Origin: JBEEOW01 sp041191405 | Lineage (GTDB): Bacteria; Bacteroidota; Bacteroidia; Cytophagales; UBA9547 | Length of the DNA: 64,000 nucleotides | Direction of reading: 5' to 3' | Assembly (NCBI GenBank): GCA_041191405.1 | Contig: JBEEOW010000009.1 | Location: 1 to 64,000, forward strand | Shown: in pieces, positions 9,939 through 17,840 of the stretch | Position numbering within the stretch: the first letter of the stretch is position 1 | Layout: each line of letters opens with the position of its first letter | Made by a program: the position numbers and the translations under genes | Notes under the pieces: model-generated | What the model was told of the DNA's origin: nothing | Database searches by the model: none | What the model saw: only the letters and a program-made list of their open reading frames with translations

Positions 9939-10412
9939 TTGAAAATTACAAAGTACAATAACGCAGTTAAAACTTATACCTCACCTCTTTTCCGATTTAT
10001 ATACAAATCGCTAAGGGATGAGGCTGCAAGTAAGGATATTGTACAAGATGCTTTTGTAAAACTTTGGGAAAATATCAACACTGTAGATAGTGAAAAATAC
10101 AAATCATGGTTGTTTTCAACCAGTTATAATTTGATGATTAACTATCTAAAACGAAATAATAAATACATAGCCATGGATGTTGCTGATTTTAAAGAACCAA
10201 CTACCCAACAAGATGAATATCTGAAAGATACCATTGAAATGAGTTTGGCAAAATTACCAAGTATTCAAAAATCAATAGTGCTTCTGCGTGACCAAGAAGG
10301 TTATAACTATGATGAAATTGGTGAAATGTTGAATCTCAATCCATCGCAAGTGAAGGTGTATTTATTTAGGGCTCGACAAACAGTGAAAAATGCGGTGAAA
10401 GAGATTTATTAG
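9939..10412 (+). CDS. ECF-family RNA polymerase sigma factor
   Basis: A 157-residue sigma-70 factor of the extracytoplasmic-function class. Region 2 is at residues about 10-75 (FRFIYKSLRDEAASKDIVQDAFVKLWEN, with KSWLFSTSYNLMINYLKR), and region 4 is at about 100-155 (LPSIQKSIVLLRDQEGYNYDEIGEMLN then SQVKVYLFRARQTVK, the helix-turn-helix). No in-frame ATG exists before region 2 is lost, so TTG at 9939 is the likely start. The next gene on the same strand has the topology of an anti-sigma factor, and a PorP/SprF envelope protein follows, so a role in envelope or T9SS gene expression is inferred. A palindromic element separates it from its presumed partner. Confidence 0.9.
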   Translation: MKITKYNNAVKTYTSPLFRFIYKSLRDEAASKDIVQDAFVKLWENINTVDSEKYKSWLFSTSYNLMINYLKRNNKYIAMDVADFKEPTTQQDEYLKDTIEMSLAKLPSIQKSIVLLRDQEGYNYDEIGEMLNLNPSQVKVYLFRARQTVKNAVKEIY

Positions 10413-10417
10413 TTTTT

Positions 10418-10448
10418 AGACTTAAGACAGTAGATGAAAGACTTAAGA
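10418..10448. repeat. Seven-base-period degenerate repeat (AGANNNN type)
   Basis: AGA at 10418, 10425, 10432, 10439 and 10446, exactly 7 bases apart. The run starts 5 bases after the sigma factor stop codon and abuts the palindromic element at 10462. Confidence 0.8.
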
Positions 10449-10461
10449 CTAATTTTAATAA

Positions 10462-10618
10462 AACCCACACTTAACCCCTAGAGGAGGGGAATTGCAGGAA
10501 AAGCCTATTAACTTTTGTGTAAAATTTGACATACTTAAAATGTAGAAATGCCATAATTCATCTTCAAAGTTAAAGTAACATTAAATATTCCCCTCCTCGG
10601 AGGGGTTAGGGGTGGGTT
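10462..10618. mobile_element. MITE-like element with about 31-bp imperfect terminal inverted repeats
   Basis: The left arm 10462-10492 (AACCCACACTTAACCCC then TAGAGGAGGGGAAT) is the near-complement of the right arm 10587-10618 (ATTCCCCTCCTCGGAGG then GGTTAGGGGTGGGTT). The arms are G/C-rich in an AT-rich genome. The 94-base interior has no ORF. It separates the sigma factor from the putative anti-sigma gene. It may be a non-autonomous element or a REP-like element; no transposase is nearby. Confidence 0.7.
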
Positions 10619-10671
10619 CGTAGAATTAAGTTTTTCAGAGTAAAAATGAAATTATATTAAGTAATTAAAAT

Positions 10672-11349
10672 ATGAAAATAATACATCAACATAATTTAGA
10701 AGAATGGCTATTTGATTACTTTGAGGGCAATCTCAATGAATCGGATAAAGTTATGTTGATGGATTATGTTGAAAATAACCCAGGCGCTGAAAAGGAATTT
10801 GGATATTGGAAAAAATCATATCAACCTTTAAATGAGCCTAAAATTTCGGTAGCTGATTTTCAAAATAGTCTATTAAAACCAACTTGGTTTGGCAAGTACA
10901 AATATTATGTATTAGCAAGTACAAGTATTGTATTATTAGGTTTGGTTACTATATTTTATTCTAAAACAGAAACAGCAACTAAACCAACAATAATTGAATC
11001 AAATAATTCAGAAAATCAAGTAGTTGAACCAATAATAGAAGCTAAAACTAGTTCAAAAAAGTTCATTACTAAACCAAAAGTAGCAAATACAATTTCTCCC
11101 AAAACTGATTCAAAAAGTATTGAAACACCATTTGCAGAGGAAAGAGAATTACATATTATTGAGCCAATAAATTCAATTAAACCAGTTGAAATTAAGCCAA
11201 TTACAGCATCACCGTCTGAAGTAAAAGAAATCAAATTAGATTCTTTGCCACCATCAAATACAAATTCTCAACCTGCACTTCCTAAGAAGAAACCCAAAAA
11301 ACGGAAAGTAAGTGGCTACAACTTTGAGCCTGTAAACGATAATTTCTAA
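10672..11349 (+). CDS. Putative anti-sigma factor, single-pass membrane protein
   Basis: A 225-residue protein. A short cytosolic acidic helical domain (residues 1 to about 75, with WLFDYFEGNL and a Y-W-K-K-S-Y end) is followed by one membrane helix at about 79-96 (YVLASTSIVLLGLVTIFY). A Ser/Thr/Lys/Pro-rich extracytoplasmic segment then ends in a basic KKKPKKRK cluster and a conserved-looking YNFEPVNDNF tail. The topology and its place after an ECF sigma gene suggest an anti-sigma factor. I see no zinc-binding HxxxCxxC motif, so this rests on context. It lies 46 bases upstream of the PorP/SprF-family gene. Confidence 0.6.
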   Translation: MKIIHQHNLEEWLFDYFEGNLNESDKVMLMDYVENNPGAEKEFGYWKKSYQPLNEPKISVADFQNSLLKPTWFGKYKYYVLASTSIVLLGLVTIFYSKTETATKPTIIESNNSENQVVEPIIEAKTSSKKFITKPKVANTISPKTDSKSIETPFAEERELHIIEPINSIKPVEIKPITASPSEVKEIKLDSLPPSNTNSQPALPKKKPKKRKVSGYNFEPVNDNF

Positions 11350-11395
11350 CCCTAACTCACATACAATCTATTATTTACCTTATCCAATTTTCGTT

Positions 11396-12340
11396 ATGAA
11401 AACAGTTAAACTATTGCTTTTATTTCCCCTTTTGTTAAATTTTTATTTTGCTAACGCTCAATATGTTGGACAAATTAACAATGCATCAACTTTGTATAAT
11501 CCATCATTTGTTGGTTCAAAAAATGCATTGAGGGTGGCAAGTGGAGTAAACACAACTCAATACAATGAAATTCAATATGGTAAACCCAATACTGGTATCA
11601 ATGTAAATTCATTAATTGCTGCCGATATGCCAATTAAAAAAATATCAGGCGCTATTGGCTTCAGTGTTTCAAACAATACTATGTCGTATCCTGTAAATGT
11701 AGATTATATTCCTTATGTACCTTATCAAAGAGATAATTACATAGAAACTGAATATACTTACAATTTAACTTATGCTCAGATTTTTACTTTAAGAAATGAA
11801 AATAGGGAAGAAATTATTTCATTTAGACCAGCTATTACCTACTTTAAAAATAACATTCAATATGCAGATTTAATTAAACCCAAATCCGAAAAATTACAGT
11901 ATTTTAACAGTGATGGATTAATACTGTCTATGCTTTTTACAGGTAAAAAATACTTTGCTGGATTTAAACAAGAATTTAATTTAAGCAATAATCTAGATCT
12001 TTGGGATGAAACAAAATTTCATTTAATTGGTGGTTATGACTTGAAACTTAAATATTCGGATTTTTCAATAACACCAATGTGTGAATTTCGTCCATTTATA
12101 AAAGCAGGACTTGATAAAAATTATATTGAAATTTTAAAATGTGCTAACCTAAACTTTAAGTTCAAAAAAATTATATGGGGTTTAAATTACAGTATTCCAT
12201 ATTATTACGAAAATAACAACATAGGGCTTATGGCTGGTTATCAAAACGAAAAACTACGACTTTGTTCGTCGATTATTCATAATAACAAATATGGAATTTC
12301 AGGTGAACTAATTGCTAACTATATTTTCAAGAAGAAATAA
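11396..12340 (+). CDS. PorP/SprF-family type IX secretion membrane protein
   Basis: A 314-residue protein with a signal peptide ending FANAQ and the family opening, in which an intact structure protein starts with YVGQINNASTLYNPSFVGS. The core then alternates short amphipathic strands (AADMPIKKISGAIGFSVSNN; YNLTYAQIFTL; WGLNYSIPYYYENNNIGLMAGYQ), consistent with an outer-membrane beta barrel. PorP/SprF proteins are outer-membrane partners of T9SS, often for type B-tail substrates such as the giant protein in this window. It probably forms an operon with the preceding anti-sigma-like gene. Confidence 0.8.
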   Translation: MKTVKLLLLFPLLLNFYFANAQYVGQINNASTLYNPSFVGSKNALRVASGVNTTQYNEIQYGKPNTGINVNSLIAADMPIKKISGAIGFSVSNNTMSYPVNVDYIPYVPYQRDNYIETEYTYNLTYAQIFTLRNENREEIISFRPAITYFKNNIQYADLIKPKSEKLQYFNSDGLILSMLFTGKKYFAGFKQEFNLSNNLDLWDETKFHLIGGYDLKLKYSDFSITPMCEFRPFIKAGLDKNYIEILKCANLNFKFKKIIWGLNYSIPYYYENNNIGLMAGYQNEKLRLCSSIIHNNKYGISGELIANYIFKKK

Positions 12341-12382
12341 AACCCAAAACGCCTTTTAGATCACTAAAAGGCATTTGGGGTT
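12341..12382. terminator. Bidirectional terminator between porP-like gene and nuoA
   Basis: The stem GCCTTTTAG/CTAAAAGGC has a four-base loop ATCA. It is flanked by AAACCC and GGGGTTT, which pair further out. It serves the convergent genes on both sides and touches the nuoA stop codon. Confidence 0.8.
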
Positions 12383-12861
12383 TACTTATATTTTTCATTG
12401 ATTTTCTGATACATATCACTAGTAACTGGCGATTTAAATATGGTTGGTTTTGGTGTTGGGCGTACCCAATCTAAGTGACCTTTTACCCAAGCATAAGCCA
12501 AACCTAAACCTAATATTGCCATAAAAATCAACATTTCAACCAAAGTAAACCATCCCCACAAACCATCAGTTTGTTGAATTAATTGCTTATTTCCAAATAT
12601 AGTAGCCCAAGGAAATAAAAATACTATCTCTACGTCAAACAATAAAAATATCAATGCTACAATATAGAATCGCACATTGAATCGAACCCAAGTGTTGCCT
12701 TCGGCTTCTTCGCCACTTTCGTAAGTTGTGTTTTTTTCTTCGTTTGGTAAATTTGGTCTTAAAATTCTACCAACAAACAAATTTAAACCTACAAATGCAA
12801 AACCTCCTAATGCTAAAATAAGCACTGTGGCATAAACACTAATATCTGTTTGAATTTCCAT
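12382..12861 (-). CDS. nuoA: NADH-quinone oxidoreductase subunit A
   Basis: A 159-residue membrane subunit of respiratory complex I, which passes electrons from NADH to quinone while pumping protons. Three membrane helices are visible: about 10-30, 72-92 (YIVALIFLLFDVEIVFLFPW) and 105-127. The diagnostic NuoA sequence YESGEEAEGN, then FLLFDVEIVFLFPWA with its conserved acidic residues, is present. The C-terminus is slightly long. It stands alone: a terminator follows its stop codon, so it is not in a nuoA-N operon here. Confidence 0.95.
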   Translation of the reverse strand: MEIQTDISVYATVLILALGGFAFVGLNLFVGRILRPNLPNEEKNTTYESGEEAEGNTWVRFNVRFYIVALIFLLFDVEIVFLFPWATIFGNKQLIQQTDGLWGWFTLVEMLIFMAILGLGLAYAWVKGHLDWVRPTPKPTIFKSPVTSDMYQKINEKYK

Positions 12862-13011
12862 GTTGCAATTTCAGTATGTTTAGGCAAAAAACCATACGTT
12901 TTTAAATTTTGTTTTTTGATAAATTGTTTTTTGATTTAACAACATATGAACATAGTATTTTATTTTAATTAAATTCATAAGTGTTTTATTCATAGAGTAT
13001 ATAAGCTTGAA

Positions 13012-13035
13012 TCTTATGTCTTTAATCTTACATCT
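13012..13035. repeat. Seven-base-period degenerate repeat (TCTNNNN type)
   Basis: TCT at 13012, 13019, 13026 and 13033, exactly 7 bases apart, in the divergent spacer between nuoA and a lipoprotein gene. Confidence 0.75.
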
Positions 13036-13057
13036 AGCTTATATCATTCAAAATTAA

Positions 13058-13065
13058 TACATTTG
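13058..13065 (+). promoter_or_regulatory. Promoter -7 box for the lipoprotein at 13084
   Basis: TACATTTG matches TAnnTTTG and lies 18 bases before ATG 13084. It overlaps the in-frame TTG at 13063, which argues against that codon as the start. Confidence 0.5.
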
Positions 13066-13083
13066 AATATTATTCGTTTTCCC

Positions 13084-13758
13084 ATGAAATATTTTAAAAT
13101 TGTTATAACTAAACTGTTCATAATAAGTGTATTACTGTTTTTGTTTAGCTGTAGCAATACCTACATTGCTACCAAAGAAGTAAATTCGGATTTTAAAGTT
13201 GATTCAATTAAATATTCAACTATAAGGTTGGTAATTTCAGATAAAATAAGGGTTTTAAAATTTGAGAAAGCTTTTAAAAAGCTCTTTGTAAATGGTAACA
13301 ATTTTGCAAAATCATTATCGTCGAAAATAATTAGCCAAACTTCAATTGAAATTCCTACTTTAAAACTGAATAAAAGCGATTTTTCTGATGCTATTTTTTA
13401 CACAAATAATTCAAATTCAGACACTTCTTTTGTTAGATTAAAGAACAAATACTTTATAAATGTAAAGGAAAAATACACTCTTTTAATTACTGACATACAC
13501 ATTGCCAATAACTTTGAATCATTAGGAGCTGACAGTTTAAAAAAATTTGCAACAGGTAGTGTAGAAGAATGTATAATCAGCTACAATGCCACTTTAATTA
13601 GAAATCAAGATAAAAAATCAATATTCAAAATTGAAGTCCACGGAGATGTACCCATTACCATGATGCGTACTGAAAGAGCATTAAATGGCTCATTATTAAA
13701 TAATGTAAGCCATTTAATTGGTTTTTTGAAAGATAAAAAAGTAAGTTTTAGAGAATAA
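13084..13758 (+). CDS. Lipoprotein of unknown function
   Basis: A 224-residue protein with a lipoprotein signal: MKYFKIVITKLF, then a hydrophobic stretch ending FLFSCSN, the lipobox Cys being at about residue 23. The rest alternates charged and hydrophobic strands (KYTLLITDIHIANNFESLG; SVEECIISYNATLIRNQDKK; IFKIEVHGDVPITMMRTE), which reads like a soluble beta-rich periplasmic domain. I do not recognise the family. ATG 13084 was chosen over TTG 13063 because a promoter box covers the latter. Its stop lies 3 bases from the stop of the convergent gene downstream. Confidence 0.75.
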   Translation: MKYFKIVITKLFIISVLLFLFSCSNTYIATKEVNSDFKVDSIKYSTIRLVISDKIRVLKFEKAFKKLFVNGNNFAKSLSSKIISQTSIEIPTLKLNKSDFSDAIFYTNNSNSDTSFVRLKNKYFINVKEKYTLLITDIHIANNFESLGADSLKKFATGSVEECIISYNATLIRNQDKKSIFKIEVHGDVPITMMRTERALNGSLLNNVSHLIGFLKDKKVSFRE

Positions 13759-13761
13759 AAC

Positions 13762-14115
13762 TTATTTTACAAAAGCCATTTTGTGTAAATAAATTTTACC
13801 AGATTTTGAAAATATTTTTACTACATAAAATCCTGTATTAAAACTATTTATACTCATTTTGCCAACTTCATTATCGTTGTTAAATGAATTAATTAAATTT
13901 CCATTGATATCGAAAATTTCGATTTTTTCTACATCTGCACTTAAATACACATAATCAGATGCTGGATTAGGATAGATAAGTTTTTGTACAAACTCATCCT
14001 CATCTGTTTCAGAAATTGATTTGAACTTATTATTTGAATTTGAAAAAGTTGTAGAAACACTAAAAAGTAAAATAATTACAAAACTAATTAACGATTTACT
14101 TTTTGCCGTTTCCAT
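13762..14115 (-). CDS. Minimal T9SS type A sorting-domain protein
   Basis: Only 117 residues: a signal peptide (about 1-25, SLISFVIILLFSVSTTFS), a short linker of about 22 residues, and a complete type A sorting domain from LIYPNPASDYVYL to KIYLHKMAFVK. Type A tails direct cargo through T9SS and are cleaved during surface attachment; here there is almost no cargo. It may be a degraded gene, a decoy, or a very small surface peptide. I see no frameshifted remainder upstream, because the spacer to the next gene is only 158 bases. Confidence 0.75.
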   Translation of the reverse strand: METAKSKSLISFVIILLFSVSTTFSNSNNKFKSISETDEDEFVQKLIYPNPASDYVYLSADVEKIEIFDINGNLINSFNNDNEVGKMSINSFNTGFYVVKIFSKSGKIYLHKMAFVK

Positions 14116-14217
14116 AGTAGTATTATTTAATTTGGCATTAGTACGTTTTAACTATCAAAAAGTTATGATTAAGTGATAAAAAAATATTTTTAAGTGTTGA
14201 TAACAAGATTTGTATTA

Positions 14218-14261
14218 AAAATATAATGAGTCTAAGGTTAATTATTTAGGCTCATTATATT
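14218..14261 (-). terminator. Terminator for the propeller lipoprotein
   Basis: The arms AAATATAATGAGTCTAA and TTAGGCTCATTATATTT pair with one G:T wobble around an AT-rich loop. A T run follows on the minus strand, 13 bases beyond the stop of the gene at 14274. Confidence 0.75.
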
Positions 14262-14273
14262 TTTATGAATTAT

Positions 14274-15461
14274 TTATTTCCAATCAACTGATGTTTCATT
14301 AATTATGTAAGAGTTTGTGATATTTGTATTTGCACCACCAGTTGAATTTACTACATATAAATCATTAGATGAATTTGAAGAATTATAAGTGCTAAAAACT
14401 AATTGTGAAGCATCTGGGCTAAACATATAACTATCAATTGAATATGAACTTGTTGCCAAAGTAGATAATGAATTGGTAAATAAATTGTAAACTTTAAGAT
14501 AATAATAACTTCCATCATATTCAACAAAACTAACATATTTACTATCAGGAGATATCTTTACTTTTCCCAAGTTTTTATAACTTAAATTAAATATCGGATT
14601 GTAAATAGTTTTTTTATTACCCATCAAAATTTCATATTCTAAATAATAATTATACTTATAACTTGAAGTATAATTATCGTAAATAGTAGAATAACTAATG
14701 ATTGCTGTTTCAAATCTATTATTTGAAAATTGATTTATATATTTATCAACTACAGTTGAACCAATACTATAATGAGTTACAGATGTAACAAAATTCAAGT
14801 CATTGTCATATAACCCACCCGATAAACTATTTGAATTATCGGCACCAATATAATTACTTTTGTTAGTATAAATTTTTGAAAAACTACCTACATAAAAACT
14901 TGATAATGTTTTATTTTCCAAATTAAATTGATAAATATATGAACCGTTTTTGTAAAGAATATTTTGTGCATAAACATCAAAACATGCAGAAGTTAAATTT
15001 AAATTTGTTGATAAAGAAGTTTGATTTGTTCCATTACTTTTACAGATATAGGGGATATTATTTCTTAAATAAAAAATATTTCCGGTGTAAGATTTTCCAA
15101 CACCACCAATGGTAGTAATCTCAACTGAATCTTTTGAAACTATCTGACCTTTTGCATAATAACAAATAACAAGATTTCTGCTTCCGTTAGTAGTATGTTT
15201 AATTTTTGCAATATTTTTATCAGTTGATAAGATCATTGCAACAGATGTATCTGATTGTGAACCAGACATAGCAAATGTCATAATATATTTTTCATTGCTA
15301 CCATTTGTAAAATCTATAACAACATCCTCAATAGTTTGTGTTGCAGCTGAATAAGATGATTTTTTAGGCACAACACTTGTTTCTTTGTACTTGTCAGATA
15401 TACAAGAAAAAGCGATAAAACATAAATTAATATAGACAAAGTGAAGTATTTTTGATTTCAT
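14274..15461 (-). CDS. Lipoprotein with TolB/WD40-like beta-propeller repeats
   Basis: A 395-residue protein with a lipoprotein signal (MKSKILHFVYINLCFIAFSC, Cys20). The C-terminal half holds propeller-type blades of the TolB/PD40 kind: ISPDSKYVSFVEYDG-YLKVYNLFT and MFSPDASQLVFSTYNSSN-LYVVNSTGGANTNITN, ending ETSVDWK. The N-terminal about 110 residues look like a separate beta-rich domain. Such lipoproteins are usually periplasmic or surface-exposed scaffolds; no enzyme motif is seen. It is divergent from the M48 protease gene, and the two promoters sit side by side. Confidence 0.75.
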   Translation of the reverse strand: MKSKILHFVYINLCFIAFSCISDKYKETSVVPKKSSYSAATQTIEDVVIDFTNGSNEKYIMTFAMSGSQSDTSVAMILSTDKNIAKIKHTTNGSRNLVICYYAKGQIVSKDSVEITTIGGVGKSYTGNIFYLRNNIPYICKSNGTNQTSLSTNLNLTSACFDVYAQNILYKNGSYIYQFNLENKTLSSFYVGSFSKIYTNKSNYIGADNSNSLSGGLYDNDLNFVTSVTHYSIGSTVVDKYINQFSNNRFETAIISYSTIYDNYTSSYKYNYYLEYEILMGNKKTIYNPIFNLSYKNLGKVKISPDSKYVSFVEYDGSYYYLKVYNLFTNSLSTLATSSYSIDSYMFSPDASQLVFSTYNSSNSSNDLYVVNSTGGANTNITNSYIINETSVDWK

Positions 15462-15476
15462 ATAATTTTAAAATTT

Positions 15477-15506
15477 TTGTAATTATAACAAATTTAGATA
15501 AGTTTG
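15477..15506 (+). promoter_or_regulatory. Complete promoter for the M48 protease gene
   Basis: TTG at 15477-15479, then 19 bases, then TAAGTTTG at 15499-15506: a full Bacteroidota -33/-7 promoter. It sits 33 bases before ATG 15539 and rules out the upstream in-frame ATG at 15452. Confidence 0.7.
15489..15496 (-). promoter_or_regulatory. Divergent -7 box for the propeller lipoprotein
   Basis: On the minus strand this reads TAAATTTG (TAnnTTTG), 28 bases from the start at 15461. It lies inside the spacer of the plus-strand promoter, so the two promoters interleave. Confidence 0.5.
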
Positions 15507-15538
15507 TAAGAATGCACACTCATATTTATTTGAAAAAA

Positions 15539-17836
15539 ATGAAAAATATACTGAATTTTTTTTTGTTAATTATAGCTTGTAGTACTTATGCTCAAGATTT
15601 TAATAACTATAAAAACATACAATCTGAAGGAAGTATTCCACAAGATATGGTAACTCTATCTTCAGATTTATATGAAAAAGAAAGGAAGTTAATATCAAGT
15701 AAAGAAAAAAGATTTGATAAAAAAGCAAAAGAAGAATTCTATCTTAATTCTTCTTTTGAGCTACATGATATGCTTTATAATGGAACCATTCTTTTTAATG
15801 ATCCATTAACGCAATATGTGCAAAAAGTAGCAGATGTTGTTTTTAAATCTAAACCAAACTTACAGAAAAACATTAAGATATTTGTAGTTAGATCAGCTGC
15901 TGTTAATGCATTTGCTACAAATAATGGTATGATTTTCATTACTATGGGATTATTAGCTCAAATAGAAAGTGAAGCTCAATTAGCATTTATATTATCGCAC
16001 GAATTTACTCATTTTGAAAAAAAGCATGTTGTTAATAGCTATGTTGAAACTAAAAAAATAAAAAAAGGCAAAAAAGATTATAGATCATTAAATTTAGAAG
16101 ATAAAATAAATGCAAAATATAAATTCAATAAAGAACAAGAAATTGAAGCTGATATTGATGGTTTAGAAATGTATTTAAAAACTAAATATTCATTAAAAGT
16201 ACTTGATGGAGTTTTTGATGTTCTTGAATATGAATATTTACCATTTGATGATATTCCTTTTGATACTACATTTTTTAACTCAAAAAATTTGGTATTACCT
16301 TCAAATCTTTTTCTTAAAAAAACTAGAGATATTACTCCTCCTACAGAAAATGATGATACCAAAAGTACTCATCCTAGTATTTTTAAAAGAAGAAAATACA
16401 TAGCTGACAAAATTTCAAAAGAAGATAATACTGGTAGAGTCAATTATTTAGTTTCTGAAGTAGAATTTAAAAATATAAGAAAAATGGCTAGATTTGAATT
16501 AAGCCAATTATATTTAACTCAGCAACATTATTTTAAAAGTATTTATAATTCATTTTTACTTTTAAAAGAAAACCCACATAGTTTATATTTAAAAAAATGT
16601 ATAGCAAAATCATTATATGCATTAGCAAAGTATAAAAATGTTGATAAACTTGATGAATTAAATTTTTATCCATTTGACTCAATTGAAGGATCATCGCAAC
16701 AAATATATTATCTTTTTCAAACTCTTGAACCAAAAGATTTAACAACTATTGCTATTAAATATATTTGGGATCTTAAAAATGCTAATAAAAATGATACAGA
16801 ATTACAATTGTTTGTTGATGATTTAATTAAAGATGGTATATCGAATGAAATTATAAAAAAATCTGACTATTCTTTAATTAAAAAAGAACAAGTAATTACT
16901 AAATTAAATGAAACTATAAAAAAAGTTGAAAAAGATACAACTGAAAAAGAAGTATCGAAATATGATAAAATAAAGAAAAATCAAAAACAACAAAAAATAC
17001 AAGAGGTAATTGATTCAACAAAAAGCTTCACATATTATGCATTTGTAGATGATTTTAATAACACAGAATTTTCTTCAATTTTTGATAAATATGAAAACGA
17101 ATATCAAAAAAAGAAGGATGAAGATAATAAAAAATCAAGATATGAAAAGTTAAAATTAGAGCGTAAACAAAAGAAAGAAGAACAAAAAAGAATTGATAAA
17201 TATGGTTATGCTTTAGGTATTGATAAAATTGTTATGATTAATCCACACTATTTAAAAGTAGACGAGAGAAAAGAAAACTCTGTTGATTTTTTAGAAAGTG
17301 AAGAAGCACAACTAATGTATAATGATAAGATTAGAGAAATTGCACCTAAGGCTGGATTACAAGTCGAAATGCTTGATGATATTGGTTTAAAAGTTACAGA
17401 TGTAGATAAGTTTAATGATTATGGATATTTAAATACTTGGTTTAGAGAAAGAAATGCTCACATTGACAATAAAGTCGATTTAATTGCCCTTGATAAAGAA
17501 AAAGTTGATTACTTTATAAAAAAGTATAATACAAAATATTTTTGTTGGTCAGGGTTTATAAGTGAAAGAGAAAAAAAAGAATTTGCAGGTATGTATATTG
17601 TATATGGTATTTTAATGTATCCAACATTACCATTTATGGTTTATATGGCCTCTAAACCTGAATATCAAACATATTATTACAATATAATATTTGACATAGA
17701 AACTGGTAAAACTGTATATACAAAAATATCAAGTATGGATTATAGAGATTCAAATTCTTTGATTAATTCACAAGTATATGATTTATGTTATCAAATTAAA
17801 CAAAAAGATAAATCAAAATCAAAAACAAAAAATTAA
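15539..17836 (+). CDS. M48-family zinc metalloprotease with long C-terminal region
   Basis: A 765-residue secreted protein (signal peptide ILNFFLLIIACSTYA at about 4-18). The M48 domain covers about residues 85-230. It has the zinc site FILSHEFTHFEKKH (HExxH) with the third ligand in QEIEADIDGLEM, and AVNAFATNNGMIFITMGLL is typical of bacterial M48/BepA-like enzymes. After it come about 530 residues of Lys/Glu/Asp-rich helical sequence (possible TPR-like repeats, then a coiled-coil around KKKDEDNKKSRYEKLKLERKQ, and a globular end). BepA-type enzymes maintain outer-membrane proteins, so a quality-control role is possible but not shown. The next gene, 4 bases downstream, is a small barrel-like protein. 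Confidence 0.85.
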   Translation: MKNILNFFLLIIACSTYAQDFNNYKNIQSEGSIPQDMVTLSSDLYEKERKLISSKEKRFDKKAKEEFYLNSSFELHDMLYNGTILFNDPLTQYVQKVADVVFKSKPNLQKNIKIFVVRSAAVNAFATNNGMIFITMGLLAQIESEAQLAFILSHEFTHFEKKHVVNSYVETKKIKKGKKDYRSLNLEDKINAKYKFNKEQEIEADIDGLEMYLKTKYSLKVLDGVFDVLEYEYLPFDDIPFDTTFFNSKNLVLPSNLFLKKTRDITPPTENDDTKSTHPSIFKRRKYIADKISKEDNTGRVNYLVSEVEFKNIRKMARFELSQLYLTQQHYFKSIYNSFLLLKENPHSLYLKKCIAKSLYALAKYKNVDKLDELNFYPFDSIEGSSQQIYYLFQTLEPKDLTTIAIKYIWDLKNANKNDTELQLFVDDLIKDGISNEIIKKSDYSLIKKEQVITKLNETIKKVEKDTTEKEVSKYDKIKKNQKQQKIQEVIDSTKSFTYYAFVDDFNNTEFSSIFDKYENEYQKKKDEDNKKSRYEKLKLERKQKKEEQKRIDKYGYALGIDKIVMINPHYLKVDERKENSVDFLESEEAQLMYNDKIREIAPKAGLQVEMLDDIGLKVTDVDKFNDYGYLNTWFRERNAHIDNKVDLIALDKEKVDYFIKKYNTKYFCWSGFISEREKKEFAGMYIVYGILMYPTLPFMVYMASKPEYQTYYYNIIFDIETGKTVYTKISSMDYRDSNSLINSQVYDLCYQIKQKDKSKSKTKN

Positions 17837-17840
17837 TAAA

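Noticed and set aside
15452..15538. Upstream in-frame start for the M48 protease
   Set aside because: It precedes the complete promoter at 15477-15506 and would place residues ahead of the signal peptide.
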